The translations under genes were made by a program, and so were the position numbers. Shown here piece after piece: positions 4,759 to 7,020 of a stretch of 7,020 bases of DNA (positions are counted from its first letter, which is position 1; every line of letters starts with the position of its first letter). Origin of the DNA: Candidatus Kaiserbacteria bacterium (GTDB taxonomy: Bacteria; Patescibacteriota; Minisyncoccia; Phycocordibacterales; UBA2100); contig JAFAPB010000061.1 in the NCBI GenBank assembly GCA_019247335.1, forward strand, positions 1 through 7,020, read 5' to 3'. The notes beneath the pieces are model-generated. The model saw only the letters and a list, made by a program, of their open reading frames with translations, did not search any database and was not told the origin of the DNA.

Positions 4759-5865
4759 TTACTTCTTCGGCTGCTCGCCCGGCTTCTGATTCTGTTGCGG
4801 AGGGGTTGTCTTCGCTGCCGGCATCTGTATCGGCTTTTGGTCTATCGGTTTCGCGGACGTCGTCGGGGTGACGGGCTTTTGCGGCACGGGCTTCGGCGCC
4901 TCTGCTTTCACTGCAGGCGGCGTTGGCGTTGCATTAAGCAGCATCGGGAGCATTGCCTCGCGCGATTCGCGAAATGCGACCAAGAGACCCGCGATCGCGA
5001 TGATCAAAAGGACAACGGGGATCCAAGTCGCTGCGCGGCACATCGGCGCGAAGTACCAGAAGCCAATGAGGAGTATGAGCGGGATCAGTATGAGGGCTAC
5101 CGGGATGGCCGGGCTTTTCTGCGCAAGCGGTGGCTGCGAGAATGCCGCGAAGGCGGTAAGGAGGACGAATATCGCAAGCAGGATAAACCAGAGTTGGTAC
5201 GCACCCGAGCGGCTGCAGGTATCGGACATGAAACCAGGTGCCGTATACGTGGAGCTCGCGGACGTGCTGCTTCCGCTCGTCTTGGTGCCGCCAGCTGTGC
5301 CGGTATTTGCGGTGCTTCCGCCGGCGCTATTTGAACGGCCGGACCCGCTATTCGAAGAAACAGGCTGCGAGACCGTACCGGAGCCGCTGGTATTTCCCAT
5401 ACCGGTTCCTGAACCCGAGGATACGTTGCTACCGGTCAACATGAACGACACGGTAGATGCGCATGTGGGGGCGCCAGGGCGCGACGAGAGCAACGTCACA
5501 GAAACCGGGAGGCTCTTCCCTATTGGAGTCGTATTGATATCTACATGGACGCGAAGCTGACCGTCGGGAGTCGTCGCTCGAGTCATGTATTGGAATGGAA
5601 CGATAGTGTTTCCTACTGACCCGCCGATTGCTACATAAGAGCTGTCAGGTATGACAATATCGAATGAATGGAGCGCCCCGTCGTAAATATAGGGGGTTAC
5701 GGATGAGACGGTCAGCGCCTCGCATGTCGCACCGCCAGGCGGAAGGATCTGCGATGTATGAACCGTCGCGTCGGTTGCGGCGAGAGAAATCGTCGGAAGA
5801 ACAAGAAAAGCCGCTGCAAGGGCAAAAGCCGCGATGAGTCCCCTGGTTTTGCTCGCGATATTCAT
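4759..5865 (-). CDS. Secreted/membrane protein: signal peptide, outer domain, Ser/Gly linker, three TM segments
   Basis: 368 residues, no family recognised. A signal peptide covers about 1-30 (KTRG, then a hydrophobic core, cleavage near SLAA). An extracellular domain (about 31-145) contains C48 and C135. Residues about 146-209 are a Ser/Gly/Thr-rich low-complexity linker. Three transmembrane segments follow (about 224-241, 252-273, 281-297), then RESRE and a Pro/Lys/Gln-rich tail (about 305-368), which should be cytoplasmic. In this topology all four cysteines (48, 135, 217, 276) face outward and could form disulfides. It may be a cell-surface protein with a stalk; that is inference from layout only. 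ATG 5865 lies directly before the signal peptide; no Shine-Dalgarno or good -10 is seen. The tRNA-Gly promoter starts immediately after the stop. Confidence 0.85.
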   Translation of the reverse strand: MNIASKTRGLIAAFALAAAFLVLPTISLAATDATVHTSQILPPGGATCEALTVSSVTPYIYDGALHSFDIVIPDSSYVAIGGSVGNTIVPFQYMTRATTPDGQLRVHVDINTTPIGKSLPVSVTLLSSRPGAPTCASTVSFMLTGSNVSSGSGTGMGNTSGSGTVSQPVSSNSGSGRSNSAGGSTANTGTAGGTKTSGSSTSASSTYTAPGFMSDTCSRSGAYQLWFILLAIFVLLTAFAAFSQPPLAQKSPAIPVALILIPLILLIGFWYFAPMCRAATWIPVVLLIIAIAGLLVAFRESREAMLPMLLNATPTPPAVKAEAPKPVPQKPVTPTTSAKPIDQKPIQMPAAKTTPPQQNQKPGEQPKK

Positions 5866-5991
5866 ATGTTGCGCAAAACCTATTACGGTGCCGCTTGGGC
5901 GTCAAGCTGCGATTTTTAGCGCGTTAATTCACGGACCTTGTCAAGATTCTATGTGACTTGTTAAAAGCCGTCTATCGGACAAATAGCAAGT

Positions 5992-6018
5992 TTTTAAGCC
6001 AAATTTTATGGCTTAAAA
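5992..6018. repeat. Perfect 10-bp inverted repeat TTTTAAGCCA/TGGCTTAAAA
   Basis: TTTTAAGCCA (5992-6001) and TGGCTTAAAA (6009-6018) around a 7-nt AT loop. A third copy, TTTTAAGCCA, lies at 6105-6114. There is no T tract after the stem on either strand, so an operator or origin element is more likely than a terminator. Confidence 0.6.
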
Positions 6019-6025
6019 TCGAAAC

Positions 6026-6054
6026 TGTGGAAAACTCTGTGGACATGTGGATAA
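6026..6054. promoter_or_regulatory. Cluster of three DnaA-box-like sites beside AT-rich DNA
   Basis: TGTGGAAAA (6026-6034), TGTGGACAT (6038-6046) and TGTGGATAA (6046-6054) lie in the same orientation; the last is a perfect DnaA box (complement TTATCCACA), the first has one mismatch, the second two. The perfect box runs into AAAGGAC (6053-6059). AT-rich DNA follows (about 6061-6125). This could be a replication-origin fragment or DnaA-controlled regulation of the flanking genes; no dnaA or dnaN gene is in the window. Confidence 0.5.
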
Positions 6055-6174
6055 AGGACGTCTTTTTCGAGGTATAAATATGTCCGTTTCATATAATATC
6101 GTTATTTTAAGCCATATTATATAGATTACTTAGAAACACTATATGACGTTTCCCGTGAAAGACTTCCCAGGCGC

Positions 6175-6180
6175 TATACT
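6175..6180 (+). promoter_or_regulatory. -10 TATACT for yraN, leaderless spacing
   Basis: TATACT (five of six to TATAAT) ends 6 nt before ATG 6187, so transcription would begin at the start codon. No clear -35 is present. Confidence 0.45.
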
Positions 6181-6338
6181 TACGCAATGTATAGGCGCCC
6201 TATCGGCGATATGGGGGAATCCATAGCTGCCCAATATTTGGAGCGCAAAGGTTTCAGAATTATTGATCGCAATTACTTAAAACCATGGGGCGAGATTGAC
6301 ATCATTGCGGAGAAATCGGGCATAATTCATTTTGTTGA

Positions 6339-6346
6339 GGTAAAGA
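6339..6346. repeat. Target-site duplication GGTAAAGA, left copy
   Basis: Identical to 6785-6792 on the far side of the inserted element. In intact yraN this would be the single sequence at the VEVK-T codons. Confidence 0.85.
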
Positions 6347-6370
6347 TGGAACTAATCAATCCACAGGGTT
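6347..6370 (+). repeat. Left terminal inverted repeat of the element
   Basis: TGGAACTAATCAATCCACAG followed by GGTT. It matches the reverse complement of 6761-6784 at 18 of 24 positions; the outermost base differs. Confidence 0.75.
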
Positions 6371-6453
6371 TATGGAAAAGACATCAAGAGGTAATATTGC
6401 TAGGAATAAGGGTTTATTGTTGTACAATGAGGCAATTTCCTTTATGACAGCCA

Positions 6454-6687
6454 CTATTTTATCGGCCGTTTCTTTACCTCTTCGTTCAACTCCGAAATCC
6501 GTGCAGTTAGGCGATCATAAAAAAGATTAGTATCTAAGCCGTATTTCTCGGCTAAGACATTCACGAGAACTGCTATTTGCTCGTTAAATAGCATTTCTAG
6601 ATAATCCGTAGGTTCCATACGTGCCTTTGCATTCGTGCTTAAGCTTTTCATTGCTTCTCTAAGGGGATTGATAGGAAAACTGTCCAT
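6454..6687 (-). CDS. Passenger ORF of the insertion element, 77 aa hypothetical
   Basis: Begins MDSFPINPLREAMKSLSTNA and ends ELNEEVKKRPIK. It appears mostly helical and charged, with LEMLFNEQIAVLVNVLAEKYGL (about 30-51, quoted here as LEMLFNEQIA then VLVNVLAEKYGL) as a likely amphipathic helix and DRLTARISELNEEV (about 58-71) as a second. It has no DDE motif and is too short for a transposase; no family is recognised. It lies wholly inside the 438-bp element, opposite to yraN. The start is uncertain: ATG 6687 has no ribosome site, and the internal ATG at residue 13 has a weak AGAGAA just upstream. It could be a gene carried by the element, a remnant of a longer element gene, or a small DNA- or protein-binding partner of the mobilising system. 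Confidence 0.6.
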   Translation of the reverse strand: MDSFPINPLREAMKSLSTNAKARMEPTDYLEMLFNEQIAVLVNVLAEKYGLDTNLFYDRLTARISELNEEVKKRPIK

Positions 6688-6717
6688 AAATGGCTCTAAA
6701 TAAGGTTATTTTCTAAT

Positions 6718-6736
6718 CTCTCTATCCTAAAGAGAG
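6718..6736. repeat. 6-bp hairpin upstream of the passenger ORF
   Basis: CTCTCT (6718-6723) and AGAGAG (6731-6736) with loop ATCCTAA. It lies between the passenger ORF start and the right inverted repeat and may be a subterminal transposase site or part of the ORF's upstream region. Confidence 0.45.
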
Positions 6737-6760
6737 GGTTTAACTTTGTACAGTGTGTAT

Positions 6761-6784
6761 AACCCCTTGCATTGAGTAGTACCT
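6761..6784 (-). repeat. Right terminal inverted repeat of the element
   Basis: The reverse complement reads AGGTACTACTCAATGCAAGG then GGTT, matching the left end at 18 of 24 positions. Confidence 0.75.
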
Positions 6785-6792
6785 GGTAAAGA
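6785..6792. repeat. Target-site duplication GGTAAAGA, right copy
   Basis: Identical to 6339-6346. It is followed by CTATTTCACG, which continues the yraN reading frame (K-T-I-S-R). Confidence 0.85.
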
Positions 6793-7010
6793 CTATTTCA
6801 CGTGAAAGCAAGGGAGATGTGTCACGTGAAATGAGCCATCAGCCCGAGGATCTCGTAGATCAGCGGAAACTAGCAAAACTCTGTCGTACCGCAGAGCTCT
6901 ACATAGAGTCGGCCGGAAGTAGAGCCGAATATCAAATCGACGTGCTGGGCGTCATTCTCGATAAAGCGAATAAAAGAGCCGTTTGTCGGCTCCTCGAACA
7001 GGCACTATAG
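6793..7010 (+). pseudogene. yraN: yraN, 3' part, separated by the insertion
   Basis: Continues the YraN frame after the insertion: ISRESKGDVSREMSHQ, then PEDLVDQRKLAKLCRTAELY and YQIDVLGVILD, ending LLEQAL at TAG 7008-7010. The PED-x-V-xx-xKL and Y-x-ID/FDV features are the usual YraN C-terminal half. The same frame has a TAG at 6777-6779 inside the element, so it cannot be read through from the left. A start at GTG 6819 or ATG 6831 is possible but has no ribosome site and would make only a fragment. Joined to the 5' part the gene would encode 125 residues, normal for the family. Confidence 0.88.
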
Positions 7011-7020
7011 ATAAAGGACG
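7010..7020 (+). repeat. GATAAAGGACG motif after yraN
   Basis: Identical over 11 bases to 6050-6060, where it overlaps a perfect DnaA box. It begins at the last base of the yraN stop and may open another AAAGGAC cluster beyond the window. Confidence 0.4.

Larger units (their letters stand above)
6187..6447 (+). pseudogene. yraN: yraN (UPF0102 nuclease-like), 5' part, cut by an insertion
   Basis: The first 53 codons are a clear YraN N-terminus: GDMGESIAAQYLERKGF (7-23), RNYLKPWGEIDII (28-40) and FVEVK (49-53). YraN has a restriction-endonuclease-like fold, and the E, D and ExK carboxylate/lysine set of that core (GEID, VEVK) is all in this part. From codon 54 the frame runs into the inserted element and picks up 33 unrelated codons before TGA at 6445-6447, so the ORF encodes an 86-aa chimera lacking the C-terminal half. 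Whether the stub is stable or active is unknown. The start at ATG 6187 is supported by TATACT 6 nt upstream. The other half of the gene is at 6793-7010. Confidence 0.88.
6347..6784. mobile_element. 438-bp non-autonomous insertion element (MITE-like) in yraN
   Basis: The element is bounded by a perfect 8-bp duplication and carries imperfect terminal inverted repeats: left 6347-6370, right 6761-6784, 18 of 24 positions matching (common core GGnACTAnTCAATnCA, then GGGTT). It holds no transposase, only a 77-aa ORF on the - strand, and appears richer in A+T than the flanking gene. Removing it with one duplication copy restores the yraN frame exactly. An 8-bp duplication occurs in several IS families (IS1595, ISL3, IS66 and others); the ends alone do not let me assign one. 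It was probably mobilised in trans by an element elsewhere in the genome. Confidence 0.85.

Noticed and set aside
4585..5334. 249-aa + strand ORF starting MVRVGRIELPSSDWQPDVL
   Set aside because: Its N-terminus is the antisense of tRNA-Gly, a well-known false ORF, and the rest is antisense to the membrane-protein gene with an Arg/Leu-rich shadow composition.
6819..7010. Independent 63-aa gene starting at GTG 6819
   Set aside because: Sequence upstream of the GTG continues the YraN frame back to the duplication, so it is the 3' part of the split gene.
1..7020. CRISPR array
   Set aside because: No regularly spaced direct repeats of suitable length; the AAAGGAC copies are short, inverted and unevenly spaced.

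Overview
The window (about half G+C overall) reads like part of a streamlined bacterial genome, most probably a Patescibacteria/CPR (Parcubacteria-like) lineage. That placement is inference. It rests on a TrmB-type regulator, a YraN of the kind common in these genomes, short dispersed tRNA genes, almost no Shine-Dalgarno sequences, and -10 boxes that sit directly on start codons. No rRNA or other lineage marker is present to confirm it.

Layout. Positions 1-177 (-) hold the N-terminus of an unrecognised protein that starts MNQLNLF, divergent from exodeoxyribonuclease III (xth, 266-1063, +). Positions 1064-1379 hold no gene. They contain two DnaA-box-like sites flanked by inverted AAAGGAC repeats, a structured stretch, and a strong + strand terminator. 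The CCA-adding enzyme follows (1380-2858, -). It shares a promoter region with tRNA-Arg(UCG) (2881-2952, +), which faces tRNA-Pro(CGG) (2995-3066, -) across a 12-bp-stem terminator. Positions 3067-3360 are non-coding with palindromes. Positions 3361-3781 form a compact + strand unit: promoter, 57-codon ORF, hairpins and terminator. Then, on the - strand, come a TrmB-family regulator (3788-4531), tRNA-Gly(GCC) (4586-4659) and a secreted/membrane protein with three transmembrane segments (4759-5865). Positions 5866-6186 hold a DnaA-box cluster and AT-rich DNA.

The clearest unusual feature is at the right end. A yraN gene (6187-7010, +) is interrupted after its VEVK motif by a 438-bp element (6347-6784). 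The element has imperfect terminal inverted repeats (18 of 24 positions match) and is flanked by a perfect 8-bp duplication, GGTAAAGA. It encodes no transposase, only one 77-aa ORF on the opposite strand. Removing the element plus one duplication copy restores a continuous 125-codon yraN.

How the parts fit. xth acts in DNA repair and YraN is a nuclease-like protein. The CCA enzyme is needed because the tRNA-Arg and tRNA-Pro genes here lack an encoded CCA end, while tRNA-Gly encodes one. Several genes have a -10-like hexamer 6-8 nt before the start codon, and tRNA-Arg has one 6 nt before its first base. Leaderless transcripts may therefore be common in this genome.
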